From positions 434,001-498,000 of the forward strand of contig JAAKBF010000024.1 in the NCBI GenBank assembly GCA_012656075.1: 64,000 bases of DNA, given 5' to 3'. Below, one piece after another: positions 20,063 through 30,411 of the stretch (its first letter is position 1; the number at the start of each line of letters is the position of its first letter). The notes beneath the pieces are model-generated. The model searched no databases and was not told the DNA's origin. It saw only the letters and a list, made by a program, of their open reading frames with translations. Made by a program: the position numbers and the translations under genes. Source of the DNA: Phytophthora hibernalis (Eukaryota > Oomycota > Peronosporomycetes > Peronosporales > Peronosporaceae).

Positions 20063-21229
20063 AACCACGGAACAGTTCCTTCACCGCAGCTGCCTCAAAG
20101 CCAGGAGAATACACGATGGAAGCCGTGACACTCAGTTTTGGCTTCATTGACGGGAAGCGCTGAACCACGGAGTCGAACAGGGCGCGGACATCAGCCAGAG
20201 TCAAGTCCTCCGACTGCAGCTTGATGTTGACGCTGTTGAAAAGACGGAGGTCCACTAGAAGCACCACAATCCGACGATGCATTGCCGCCTTGGGGATGAG
20301 GTCAAACACCGCTTCGACCAGCTTGATTTCATCCCGGAACCTGACGTAGCGAGCCACCATCTCGAATGTGGAACTCCAGCGGGTCACATTAGGCCTCAAC
20401 GGGGAGAGTGGTGTGTGCTCGCGCAGAGCGGCTCGATTGTTGATCGTGCGCAGAGCCGCCATGAGGGTGCTCACCGCATCCACCGTCGTCTTGTGGTCCT
20501 CCAAATACGAGTTCACGGCTAGGTTGAAGCGGTGCGACGCACAACCAATCAACGGGATCTCGAGGCGTGTCGAAGTAGCGCGATTGGTAGAACAATTATC
20601 ACCAATCAGAAACGACAACATCGAATCTGATCGGTGAAAACTCTCGATGATCTTCTTCATGAAAGCCAATGCGCTTGGGCCGTCAGGTCACCCTCCTCCA
20701 TTGGTGCAATGGCGAGTAGCGTTTGCTTGAGCTGGTTGGCGTGCCAGTACACGGCGAAGAGAGCCACGTAGTTCTCCAAGAAAAACGTTGACCCGTCGAA
20801 CATGATGCCGAAGGGGACCGACATCTCGGCAGTAATCTTGGCCTCGATCGCGGCTACCACCAAAGCCATGTAGACCTTGAGAGTCTTCGAGCATACATGC
20901 TTCAGTTTGGACATGCTTCTTGTGAGTGGATCATCAACCTCGCTGATGGGCATGTTGCGGGTGACGACTCACTCCATCCACTGATACATATTGGAGGCGG
21001 CATGATTGACGAACCCATTCGCCGTGAGCGACCCCGCCTGCCTGCGCTGGTGGGACTCATAGTCACCGACGTAGAGAGGGTGCTTGTCCTTGAGGTGACT
21101 GATCAAATTGGCGTAACCGCTTGATGGAAGTTGCTTGCGCCGTACCCCACAGTAGTTGCACGCGTAGTAGTGGTCTGCGTCCGTGAGAAAGCAAAAGCGA
21201 CAGAGGTCGCGATTGCGGACAGAGTTCAT
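20063..21229 (-). CDS. hAT transposase, N-terminal part with BED-type zinc finger
   Basis: Starts at ATG 21229. A BED-type zinc finger is near residues 8-45 (CRFCFLTDAD, CNYCGVRRKQ, HLKDKH). A second frame (20953-20657) and a third (20669 on) continue the same protein with one-base slips near 20965 and 20665: GIMFDGSTFF (catalytic D region), FLIGDNCSTNRA (second D region), then LIGCASHRFNLAVN, a hAT hallmark, and PNVTRWSSTFEMVARY. It is cut at 20062, right at the duplicated target of the Copia insertion, in the segment VKELFRGYD. hAT transposases act in the nucleus to excise and insert their element through a hairpin intermediate. The gene is not functional with the Copia inside. Confidence 0.75.
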
Positions 21230-21495
21230 TCTTGGGCGTTGGGATAGTGGAAATGATCAATAGAGGCTGTCTCGCTCGGTCCGTAGGGTACTAAAAGTTG
21301 CCCGCTGTGAGCCACTCACTCAGAACAAGCCGATTTCCGGTTCAACTCGCGGTCCAACTCCGGTTCGGGGACTGAACACGCAAATAGTAATATGTTCTCG
21401 TGGTATCAATAATACGCGTCTTCCTGGATAACCAATAGCTAATAATTCCATTTAAAATACGAGTACTATTGATATTGAATAATTTTTTCCGAGCT

Positions 21496-22118
21496 CTGCA
21501 GTGGTGCGATGGTTGTACGAGACTCTCGCCGACTCTACTCCTGGTGACTGTTCCAAAACCAGCCCCAAAGTTTTACAGAGAAATGGGCCGTGTATGACAT
21601 CCAAAGATCGGGATCAGATGCGATACAAGTAATATCATCGACTGCAATGGATGCCGCAGCAATGCTTGGCCACTTGGAAATTCTCAAGTTCTGCCAGGGC
21701 ATTTGCACGGAGAGACGATCGAGAGGAACCAAACGAACTCACGCGCCAGGTGAAGTGAGTAGTGTGCCGTGGACAACTCGCCAGGCAATGAATGGTGCCG
21801 CTGCTTTGGGGCACCTAGAAATGATCCAAAGGGTGCTCGCAGCAAGTGCTATCCAGCGCGCCAATAAACGGCCATTTGGAGGTGGTGAAATGGCTCAATA
21901 CGAAAAAGGGTTTCCATGTTATTCATTGTCGAACCTCCAAGACACGCCCCGTTTCCAGTCGTGAAGTGCCCCTCTTCGATGACGAGATGTATCTAGTCTT
22001 CGTATACCTGGCGATCGAAGGAGATCTCAACGCAGTCCAGTGGATACTGGCCAAGATCCATAATACTGAGATTGACTTGTGGCTCCGCGAGTATTGTTAC
22101 CAGTCCCCGTTAACGTGA
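21496..22118 (+). pseudogene. Ankyrin-repeat protein fragment, right part
   Basis: The reading resumes with VVRWLYETL near 21510, then AMDAAAMLGHLEILKFCQ, AMNGAAALGHLEMIQRVL and NGHLEVVKWLNTKKGF, and ends EGDLNAVQWILAKIHN before a stop at about 22118. Each has the GHLEVVKWL-type spacing of oomycete ankyrin proteins. At least two frame slips occur (near 21870 and 21960). It belongs with the fragment at 14393-14745. Function is unknown; such proteins are numerous in oomycetes. Confidence 0.55.
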
Positions 22119-22463
22119 TTCTTTTCCTGGTTTGGCAATTGACAAAGGACAGTCGGATCGAAACGATCAAGCCCATGCTGCAGCCGACGCTTATAACAGG
22201 TACCCACCGCCTCTAGGTTGTGGTTAGAGCACTACTCCACGACCAATGCTTCAAACCAGTAACGAACAAAGTTTTGCACCTCCATAATCATTTGCTGCTT
22301 GGGATGATGCCTGCTTGAAGATTACACCGACACCATAGGATATTTCTAACAAAACGCGGTTGGTTGAAGTCTATCCTACATGTAGGAAGCTAAACCCGAT
22401 GTGTAATACCATTCTGCAATTTGCTTCCGACCAGCTACACCACCCAAACTCTCTCAACCCACG
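22119..22463. promoter_or_regulatory. Upstream region of the aldo-keto reductase gene
   Basis: No gene seen. A stretch near 22210-22255 has a short tRNA-like run (GTGGTTAGAGCA) but lacks a T arm. The region just before the ATG at 22464 is CA-rich. Confidence 0.35.
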
Positions 22464-23524
22464 ATGACACCTGCAACTCCAGCCACCAAGATGACCTACC
22501 GCTTCCTGGGCAACTCGGGCCTCCTCGTGTCAAGGTTTGCTCTTGGCTCGTGGATGTTCCAGGACGAGAAAAACACGGTCGATGCTTGGTACCTGATGAT
22601 GAGGACTTCATTCAAGTGGGGAGTCAACTTCTTCGACTCTGCTGAGAATTACGCACTGGGCCGCGCTGATGTGCTACTTGGCGGTGCCATCAAGAAGGGC
22701 ATCGAGGAAGGCACGTGGAGCCGCGAAGACCTTGTGGTCACTGCAAAATCTTCAGTGGAACCAAGGGCTTCACCAACGGCACTCCGAACAGCCAGGGTCT
22801 GAGCCGAAAGCACCTCATTGAAGGAACTCAAGCCTCCTTGGGTCGGATGGGGCTCGACTACGTGGACGTGATTTTCTGCCACCACCCTGACGCCTTCACC
22901 CCATTGAGGAGACTGTCCGTGCCATGAACTACATCATCGGAAAGGGTTGGGCATTCTACTGGGGAACCAGCAACTGGTCTACAAGTGAGATCGCAGAGGC
23001 TTGCGAGATCGCTGACCGCCTGGTTTGATCCGGCCCATCGTGGAACAGTCGCAGTACAGCATCCTTGAGCGGAACCGGGTCGAGTTTGAGTTGGTGGACC
23101 TGTACAACAAGTACAACTACGGCATCACGGCGTGGTCCCCGCTCGCTTTTGGGACGCTTACCGGCAAGTACAGCTCAAGCTACCCGGAAGGCTCTCGCCT
23201 CTCCACCGACGACATGCGAAACTCTCCGTGGGGAGGAACTTCACCGAAAGAGTGGAGGTGGCCGACGAGCTTAAGCCCATCGCGGCAGAACTGGGTTGCT
23301 CGCTGGCTCAGTTGGCTCTCGCTTGGTGCGTCACCAACGAGCACGTGTCCACCGTGATCGTAGGGGCCAGTCGCCAGTTGCAGCTCGAAGAAAACCTTAA
23401 CGCACTTGACTTTGTGGACAAGATCACGCCCGAGGTGAAGGCCAAGATCGACGCCATCGCCTCCTTCGTCCCCACTCAACCTGTGCCTGACCACCTCCGC
23501 GAGATCCGCAAGCGCCACTTGTAA
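22464..23524 (+). CDS. Aldo-keto reductase, potassium-channel beta-subunit type
   Basis: The start is MTPATPATKMTYRFLGNSG. The aldo-keto reductase catalytic residues are visible: D and Y in FFDSAENYALGRAD, K in VVTAK, H in FCHHPD. Later motifs are WGTSNWSTSEIAEA, EQSQYSILERNRVE, YGITAWSPLAFGTLTGKY and TVIVGASRQLQLEENL. This order and the C-terminal part match the family that includes voltage-gated potassium channel beta subunits, which use NADPH. Four single-base deletions break the frame, near 22748 (A run), 22905 (C run), 23022 (G run) and 23233 (G run); each can be bridged without losing family alignment. The restored length is about 353 residues, a normal size. Confidence 0.87.
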
Positions 23525-23898
23525 CGCGCACTTCCTCGACCGGAACATGTAAGGAAAGACGGAAATAGTGCTTTCACATGCGAATTCATTTTCGGTTGTT
23601 ATCAAACTTACTTAATGCAAATAGCGTCCCGACATGCACATAAAGAGCTGAGCCTATCGAATCAAACTTGCAAGGGCAACCATCGTCCAAGTCTACAGTA
23701 CCAACATTTCTCATTTCCAATAAATTGATGCTGCGTTTGCTACCGGTAGCAGTAGAAGAATCACTCAACGTCAACGCAATTGCCTCAATCCTCAAACCAA
23801 GTAAGAAAAAGCAGCAGAGCTTCGCAAGGGGTTATCAGCACAATAACCAATTAGGACGTTTTAATGGCTCCTCAGAGTCTTCAGTTTCCCTAAACGGC
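23525..23898. other. Intergenic DNA between convergent genes
   Basis: The aldo-keto reductase and the eL14 gene end toward each other here. No gene is seen. Confidence 0.45.
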
Positions 23899-24420
23899 TC
23901 AGTTCTTGCGAGCAGCAGCCACGGCCTTCTTGACCAGCGAGCTCTTCTGCTTGCGGGCGATCATGGCCTTGAAGCGGTCGAAGTCGTTCAGCTCAGCGCG
24001 CGTCTTCTTGTTCTGCAGCTTCTTGGCCCACGTCGAGTTCTCCCACTTGGCCAGGGTGTCGGCCTTGGTCAGCGCCTTCTTGAGCGTCTTCTCACGGGCC
24101 TGACGGGGGATGACCACCGTCAGGTCGGTGAGCGACAGACGCTTGAAGTTGATCACGTGACGGTTCACGCCCGTGACGCTGAAGGGGCCGTCCACGAGCG
24201 CCTTGTTCTCGTCCACCACGTCGATGATCGTGGCGATCTTGCCGGCGTCCGGGCCGTAGTTGATGAGTGCCACACGGCCGATCTCAACGAAGCGAGTGAA
24301 AGTCTACCATAGCAAGAATAATACCCAATGTGGAATAGATTACCGTCAGCAATGGAGAAAAGTTGATACCACACAATTGTGGTATCATATACACGAGAGA
24401 CACGCCAGGAGACGCACCAT
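23899..24420 (-). CDS. RPL14: Ribosomal protein eL14 (60S)
   Basis: Exon 2 (24303-23899) encodes TFTRFVEIGRVALINYGPDA and the rest of the protein to AAARKN and stop. Exon 1 is inferred to be only the ATG at 24420-24418: it is followed at once by GTGCGT, and a 114 bp intron ends ATGGTAG just before exon 2, giving M-TFTRFVEIG as in other eL14 proteins. The protein is about 135 residues and shows NRHVINFKRLSLTD and WAKKLQNKKTRAELNDFDRF, typical of the family. It is a structural component of the large ribosomal subunit. No frameshift is seen. It is divergent from the uL18 gene. Confidence 0.9.
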
Positions 24421-24745
24421 TGCTGCTGGAGGAAAAAGCTAAACGAACTAATGTCAACTTCTCAAAAGAGGTCCATTTGAGCTGAGCGATTTGAACCAGT
24501 CAATTCAACCCTATACCACATCCACTCTCCACCAATCAACGTACGCCTTTTCACCAAACGTCGTCGGATTGGTTGAAAACATCATGATGTACACCACATT
24601 TAGTTTATAGCTGTCTACCTTCCCTTCGAACCATAGTCCGCATATTGACGTTTGTAGCCGGACAGGTCGCAACGACAGCCAACCAAAATTCAAACGGACC
24701 TGCTAGTCGAAATTCGGCAGTTTGAAAACTTTCATCGAGGCAAAC
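24421..24745. promoter_or_regulatory. Shared promoter region between eL14 and uL18 genes
   Basis: Only about 325 bp separate the two divergent start codons, so both genes must be driven from here. No single motif stands out strongly enough to name. The arrangement fits co-expression of ribosomal protein genes. Confidence 0.55.
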
Positions 24746-25644
24746 ATGACGTTCGTCAAGGTGATCAAGAACAAGGCATACTTCAAGCGGTACCAGGTCA
24801 AGTATCGTCGTCGTCGTGAGGGCAAGACGGACTACCGTGCGCGCAAGCGTCTCATCACGCAGGACAAGAACAAGTACAACTCGCCCAAGTACCGTCTTGT
24901 GGTGCGCATCACGAACAAGCAGGTGATCTGCCAGATCGCTTATGCCGAGATCGACGGTGACAAGATCCTTGCTCAGGCTACGTCGGCTGAGCTGCCGCGT
25001 TACGGTCTGACTGTGGGTCTTAAGAACTACGCTGCTGCCTACGCTACGGGTCTCCTGGTTGGACGTCGCGTGCTGCAGAAGCTTAGCCTGGACGAGGAGT
25101 ACGAGGGCAACACGGAAGTGGACGGAGAAGTCGTCAAGACGGAGAGCAACGGCCGTACCTACTTCGTGGAGGAGGTTGCTGACGAGAAGCGTCCCTTCCG
25201 TTGCTACTTGGACTGCGGACTGCGTTCCACTACCGCACTGGTAACCGTGTGTTCGGAGCTCTGAAGGGAGCTGCGGACGCTGGTCTGGACATTCCCCACA
25301 GCGAGAAGCGCTTCCCTGGTTACAGCCGTGACGACAAGAGCTATGACGCTGAGGTCCACCGTGACCGTATCTTCGCTATCCACGTGTCGGAGCATGAAGG
25401 AGCTCGAGGAGGACTGACCCCGAGATGCTTGCCTCGCACTACGCTGAGTACGTGAAGGCTGGTATCAACCCGGACGAGCTGGAGGACCTGATTACCAAGG
25501 TCCACGAGGCCATCCGAGAGGACCCGTCGCCTGCTGCTAAGAAGAGCACTCGTTTGACAAGAGTACAAGCGTGCTGCCAAGCGTTCCACCAGCAGCGCCA
25601 GGCGCGTGTTGCCCAGAAGAAGCCACGCCGCTTCCAAGCAGTAA
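24746..25644 (+). CDS. RPL5: Ribosomal protein uL18 (60S L5), several frameshifts
   Basis: Starts MTFVKVIKNKAYFKRYQVKY and continues with RRRREGKTDYRARKRLI, YNSPKYRLVVRITNKQVICQ and GLKNYAAAYATGLLVGRRVL, all strongly conserved in uL18, which binds 5S rRNA with uL5 in the central protuberance. The frame breaks near 25215 and is resumed by TGNRVFGALKGAADAGLDIP and FPGYSRDDKSYDAEVHRDRI. Further slips lie near 25395, 25417 and 25550-25570 (the segment around MKELEED is out of frame). The stop is probably TAA at 25642-25644. At this density of indels a sequencing cause is likely, but at least one site seems to need more than a single base, so pseudogenisation is not excluded. Confidence 0.88.
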
Positions 25645-25989
25645 GTGTCTCTTGCTCGAGCTATTGCTGGTTGCTAGCAATTGTTAATGTCTGTAGATGC
25701 GAAAGCGTTTACACGAATCAACACGATGAAAGTTCAAACACCTTCCTTCAGTCTTTGTCTTGTGTTTTTTATGAACTCGGAATAACCTGTGGTTTTTATG
25801 CTTGAGTGGAGACAGGGGCCAATTGATGAATCGATTGCAGACACGACACTACTAATAGTTTGTGCTCTCGACAGTTCCGTTTGTGCCCCGATAATCGGAA
25901 TCCCTCGATTAGCTTAATGGAGGATGTCAAGGCAAGCTAAGCTGAGGTAACGTGCGGTCCAGGTGCAATGAAAGTGAAATTAAGATTAA

Positions 25990-26470
25990 GAAGAATCTAG
26001 TTATCCGCTATGGCTAGTGCATTCAATTGCGTGACCTGCTTCGAGTGCAGAATGCCTTCAAGTGAGAAATCGGTGAGCGACTGCCGGTACTCGTCGCGTT
26101 CCCACCAGCGAAGAGAAGTCCGACTCCAGTGACGCAGTGTTGGGGAAAGTTGTTGCCAACGCTCCACAAAACCGCTGAAGCACTTGATATCACCCTTCCA
26201 ACAGTTGCCATGCTTCTTCGATTCCTCCAACCAAACCGGCGAACAACTCCGCGATCGATCGTATGGTCTCGTCTGCAGCGTCGGGATCAAGCGATGCTAA
26301 CGCGTCTATCGAAATTTGGCCTTGATCTTCTATGAAAGCACGATCATCTGCAAATTTCACAGCGCACGATGCCTGAATAACGTGTTCTGAGGACAGCACG
26401 AGCTGCTGAATGCGCTCAGGCGGAAGCGGTCCTTCAACCTTGCCCGTGTCGGACAGTCTCACACGAGAAG
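25990..26470 (-). pseudogene. Fragment of an oomycete repetitive hAT-like transposase
   Basis: A minus-strand frame 26462-26190 (for example VIQASCAVKFADDRAFIEDQ) ends at a stop. After slips the strand carries SDFS, RDEYRQSLTDFSLEGILHSK, then a stop near 25997. The RQSLTDFSLEGILHSKQ ending is a pattern I associate with the C terminus of repeated hAT-like transposase genes in oomycetes. It is a decayed remnant just upstream of the M96-like gene. Confidence 0.4.
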
Positions 26471-26909
26471 ATCACTCAGTTGGGCCGCTTTCTGCTGTAA
26501 AAGTGTTGTCAGACCTTGAAGGAGTTGGCACTCGGGCAGATATATCTACTTTTAGACTCGCAGGGACAACGTGCTCAGCACTCGAGACCGCCAAGTTCTA
26601 TCAATAGGGAAGTACTTGACTGATGTTGTTAGTGCTCTGATGTCTTCCGTCCATCTTAACCGAGGTATGATCGGGCTACTTAATTGAGGGATTGTGAGGG
26701 AAACAGGTCCGATTTCCCAAATATAGAGGCCTGCCCATAATGTATTAGTGAGCGTCCGGATCACGAACTCGTTAGCAAATCCTCCAAAGCGCGTGAACAT
26801 TTTCAGGATGTAGTGGCTGTACATACTGCGTTTTCGAAATGCATAATCACTAGGCAATGCCTTGCTGAGGTTGTTGTATTTAGTGACACTTTGCAATTTC
26901 CCTTGGGTC

Positions 26910-28237
26910 ATGGACACCTCCAGCAGTATTGCGAACGTGATATTGCCTGAGGTGCTGGAACTGTTGGCAAACTTTGACTCGGACGAGAGCGAAGTCAGCA
27001 GTGAAGAACAAGAGAGTCGGTCGAAGAAGAACTCGACTCGCCAAACCAAGAGACTTAGAACACATCGGGTGTCGACTGGAAGAGATGGAAAGGACCTCAA
27101 CATCGTGCCATACTCGACGGAGTTGCAGCGTCGAAAGAGACTCGAGCTGCAAACTCTGAGAGCAAGGGCGATCGAGTTGAAATTGACGTTTGCTAGACCC
27201 ATCGAGAGAACATCAAAAACGCAACAGAACGGTCGATGACTCGATGGCGCAGTATTGCTGCAATTTCACGCACGGAGCGACAGCGCGCTGAGCAAATGAA
27301 CCGAGAACTGAAGGCGATCCTGGCGAATCAACTCAAAGTGTATGCCTCTATCGGCATGGTTCTTGAGAAAAAGGGTGTGCTTGAGGTGCGTACCTGTAGC
27401 TTACCACAACTCTTTAATCTAGGTTGGCTGGACTGACAGTAAGGCTTTGATTCTGCCGTAGGAATTGGACTTTGTGTTCCAACCAGGAGTCGATAGACCG
27501 CTGTTTCAGCTCGAATTCAGCGCTGAAATTCTGGAAATTATGACAAAGGGATTGCCACGCTTACATCGAGAAACGGAAGCGATGCTACCGATTCTCGATA
27601 GCGATATAACAGTCTCTATTCGCTGCGAAAGTATCCCTCTGGGAGATCGCGGAAGAGGATGCAGATCAGTTCGATCACACCTCTGGCATGTACCGTACAA
27701 AAGGCTGGAAACTGGATTTGGGGATATGCCACGAAGATCAACGACGATACTGGTAAATACCAAAGCTTCAAGAACGTAAGCTTTCGCTTTCGATTCGGCT
27801 ACTGCGGACTTGGGACTCACACTTTAATGTTTCTTTGTTACAGACGCTGAAGACGATGCCCAATTCGTTGGATATGAACAGCGTGTCGACTTTGCGTGCC
27901 GGTCTCCAAATTATGAACACAATATGCACCTTTCGCAGATACGACGAGGGCGATCGGATCGTCTTGGTCGGGACAGCGAAGTGGTTTCTTCCTGACGGGA
28001 GCCTCCTGCTTCAAGATTACAACTGGACCGTGATTTCTCCGTCACCATCGGACCCACTACGTGCTTGTGTGATGCAGAATTGCTACAAGTTGGGAGATGG
28101 TATCGACACTACCACCCAACGCAGTTGAAGCGCAAAAAGCGATCGTGATCCTCGACACAATTGGCCTCCAAATGCGAAAAACCATTCAGTCGATGCAAGA
28201 TATCCTCCTATCTCGAATGGGGGTCGGTGGGGTTTAG
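26910..28237 (+). CDS. M96 mating-specific protein family member
   Basis: Exons are 26910-27385, 27462-27775 and 27844-28237, with introns of 76 bp (GTGCGT...CGTAG) and 68 bp (GTAAGC...TACAG). The N-terminal third has an acidic segment, then a basic-leucine-like helix (RRKRLELQTLRARAIELKL) and RWRSIAAISRTERQRAEQMN with a further coiled segment ending SIGMVLEKKG. The C-terminal domain includes TICTFRRYDEGDRIVLVGTA and ends IGLQMRKTIQSMQDILLS. This layout matches the large oomycete M96 family, whose founding member is induced during mating; biochemical function is unknown. Single-base slips occur near 27230, 27645 and 28100; the last one hides the true C terminus. Confidence 0.65.
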
Positions 28238-28605
28238 AGGGCAGTAGTAATTTGCTACTTCATGTATTACTTGAAGTCGTGATTGGCTTAGAAGTTGCCC
28301 AGTTAACCTCGAATGAAACACTCCCTAAGCTAGATCAATACATACAAATACAAGAAAGCTCAGTACTTCGAAGTACTAAGAAGGCAATAGGCAAGAATGC
28401 CTTAATTGTTGACTTACTTCGAAGTATATACTACGTACATGGCATTCATAGAGAGCGTGTTGATCCATAAGGCAGTGATATTGACGCCGCCCGAGAACAG
28501 CCCGATCTCTCCCAGTGATGCGTCCGTGAAAATCTTGATGCGCCCAGCACCACCCTGAGAGCCATGGCCAAGCACTGCTCGGCCATACATAAGTAGCCAA
28601 ATCTT

Positions 28606-28634
28606 ACTTTGTTTCATCATGTATGAAACAAAGT
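28606..28634. repeat. Inverted repeat, 12 bp arms
   Basis: ACTTTGTTTCAT (28606-28617) and its exact complement ATGAAACAAAGT (28623-28634) enclose the 5-base loop CATGT. Confidence 0.85.
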
Positions 28635-28674
28635 TTACATGTATGATACATGTACTGTACCGGCGCTGCAAACT

Positions 28675-28743
28675 AGATCTGCCTAAGGCGGATCGCGATC
28701 AATGATGGTCGTTCATTGATCGCGATCCGCCTTAAGCAGATCT
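28675..28743. repeat. Inverted repeat, 31 bp arms, 7-base loop
   Basis: The left arm 28675-28705 and right arm 28713-28743 are complementary except for one position (GCCTAAGG against GCTTAAGG). Both outer ends carry AGATCT and both inner ends TCAATGA. The loop is TGGTCGT. It could be a minimal foldback element or the fused ends of a DNA transposon. Confidence 0.88.
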
Positions 28744-28986
28744 AAAGACACACAATTATTTTTTTATAAGAGTCAAATTACCGGTACCGAATGAGATTAG
28801 AACTAGTAAGTTGAACTCACTTCGCAATCTGCAACCAAGCGCGCAAACGTCATATCCATTCCAATATCGAAGCATGCGTTTCAATTAGGGGGTTTCAGAA
28901 TCAACCAAAATGCCCCAGATTTCGTTTGCATCCGGCGATCAAATCCGCCCATGATCCTCAGAATACCACTGTATTTGGCAAAATCC

Positions 28987-29036
28987 AAATCCACCAGCTC
29001 CGGGGCTGGTGGATTTCGAAATACCCAAGTATTTCG
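28987..29036. repeat. Two adjacent hairpins near the left end of the Harbinger element
   Basis: AAATCCACCAGC (28987-28998) pairs with GCTGGTGGATTT (29005-29016), and CGAAATAC (29017-29024) pairs with GTATTTCG (29029-29036). They sit about 100 bp inside the terminal repeat, where Harbinger proteins might bind. I saw no equivalent at the right end. Confidence 0.7.
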
Positions 29037-29139
29037 GTCACCTTGACACGCGCAAAGTCAGACAGAGCCCCTCACAAGCCGAAGGAGCGCCACGCCTCGC
29101 TGCTCAGCGCGGAAGGCGCTGCTGTCAGATCTACAAGCC

Positions 29140-30362
29140 ATGTATGCGTTCTACCTTTCCGGAGGAGACAACGACGCAGCTGAGGACGTGCTAGCAGTGT
29201 TTTTATATGTGGAGACCAGTCGATACCTCTCTTTCCGCCTCGGGTCCCTACATGCTGATCATCGCTTCGGTGTACTAATGACTCTAAGATCCAAGGACTT
29301 CAGGCAGCTCACGCGGATCTCCAAGCGATCATTCTGTGCATTACACGACTACATCTGCGACAACCCAATCTTTCATTCGACGTCGCCAAACGCACGCCAC
29401 GAGCAGCAGCCAGTTTGCTGGCAGCTTGCCGTGGCTTTGACTCGGCTAGGTGAAAATGGAAATGGGGCCAGCGTCGGGCAGCTACACCGCTATTTCCGCA
29501 TTGCTAATGGTTCGGTCGTGGCGTATACCAAGCGAGTTTTGACCGCGCTGAAGGATGTGCGTGCGCAGTGGTTAGAATAGCCTTCTATTAGAAGACGGCG
29601 CGAAATTTCCCGGGTGATGGCAGCAGAAGGATTTTCTGGCTGCGTGGGCTTTATCGACGGAACGACGCTGCCACTTTCACAGCGACCTGCGATCGATGGA
29701 AGTAGCTACTTCGACAGGAAGAAGAGGTGAGAAGTACATCATTTGGTTCGGTTTATTTATCTTACGTTTTGCTTTGGAATTTTGAACGTCTTGGCAACAG
29801 GTACTCAGTAGCGATGCAGTTGGTGTGTGATAATGACAAGCGAATCATTGCCGTTCACTGTGGTTGGCCTGGATCATGTGCTGACGCCAATGTTTTTAAA
29901 CGCATGGCGATCTACCGTGATGCAAGTCATTTCTTTTCTGATGGAGAATATCTGCTTGCAGATTCAGCATATCCGTCACTTCGTACAGTTCTGCCTGCAT
30001 ACAAGCGTCCTTTGGCGGATAACGAAGACAATACTGAGTTCAACTTCTACTTGGCGAAGTCTCGCGTGAGAAACGAGCATGCAATTGGCATGCTGAAGTC
30101 ACAATGGGCATCATTACGGGAAATGCGCCACCAATTGAGGTCGAAGACTGAAATGGACGCCTTCATCGAGTGGGCATTAGGATGTTGTGTTTTGCACAAT
30201 ATGCTGGCAAAATTAGGCGATGATTGGGAAGGCATGGTGTTGGAGGAAGAAGATGACAACGAAATGTTTGACCCCAGTGATTGTGAGCAGGAAGGTTCTA
30301 TCAGAGAACTCGTGAAGCCGATTACACTGCATCTGCATCGTATTTCTCCACGCTTCTCCTAA
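29140..30362 (+). CDS. PIF/Harbinger transposase (HARBI1-like nuclease), one nonsense codon
   Basis: Exon 1 is 29140-29726 and exon 2 is 29801-30362 (74 bp intron, GTGAGA...CAACAG, join reads KKR-YSVAMQLV). The DDE_4-type catalytic residues are visible: D in VGFIDGTTLP, D in LLADSAYPSL, E in RVRNEHAIGMLKSQW. The N-terminal half carries a helix-turn-helix-like region (VALTRLGENGNG, VGQLHRYFRIANGSVVAYTK). TAG at 29578-29580 interrupts the frame within WLE-PSIRRRREIS; the same frame is open on both sides. A TGG-to-TAG change is a plausible origin. Without readthrough the product is inactive, though the second half with all catalytic residues is intact. Confidence 0.86.
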
Positions 30363-30411
30363 CGTGAAGCTATGTAGTAGCTGTGTAGCACGCTGAACTC
30401 TGAATGATACG

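Larger units (their letters stand above)
14740..21495 (-). mobile_element. hAT-family DNA transposon, split by a Copia element
   Basis: The transposase frame lies on both sides of the Copia insertion (15228-20062). The boundaries of the hAT element are uncertain. A short inverted match (GCTCGGAAAA near 14742 and TTTTTTCCGAGC near 21485-21495) is the best candidate for the ends, but I could not find an 8 bp target duplication, which hAT elements normally leave. Ankyrin-repeat coding fragments flank the element. Confidence 0.55.
28238..28886. other. Intergenic DNA rich in palindromes
   Basis: No gene is supported. The stretch holds the palindrome AGTACTTCGAAGTACT at about 28365, a second TACTTCGAAGTA at about 28418, a 12 bp-arm hairpin at 28606-28634 and a 31 bp-arm hairpin at 28675-28743. 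A minus-strand frame here (RIKIFTDASLGEIGLFSGG) looks like a small piece of an RNase H-like domain but is too short to call. Confidence 0.45.

Noticed and set aside
22195..22260. tRNA-like run (GTGGTTAGAGCA)
   Set aside because: It resembles a D arm, but there is no acceptor stem pairing and no GTTCGA T loop downstream.
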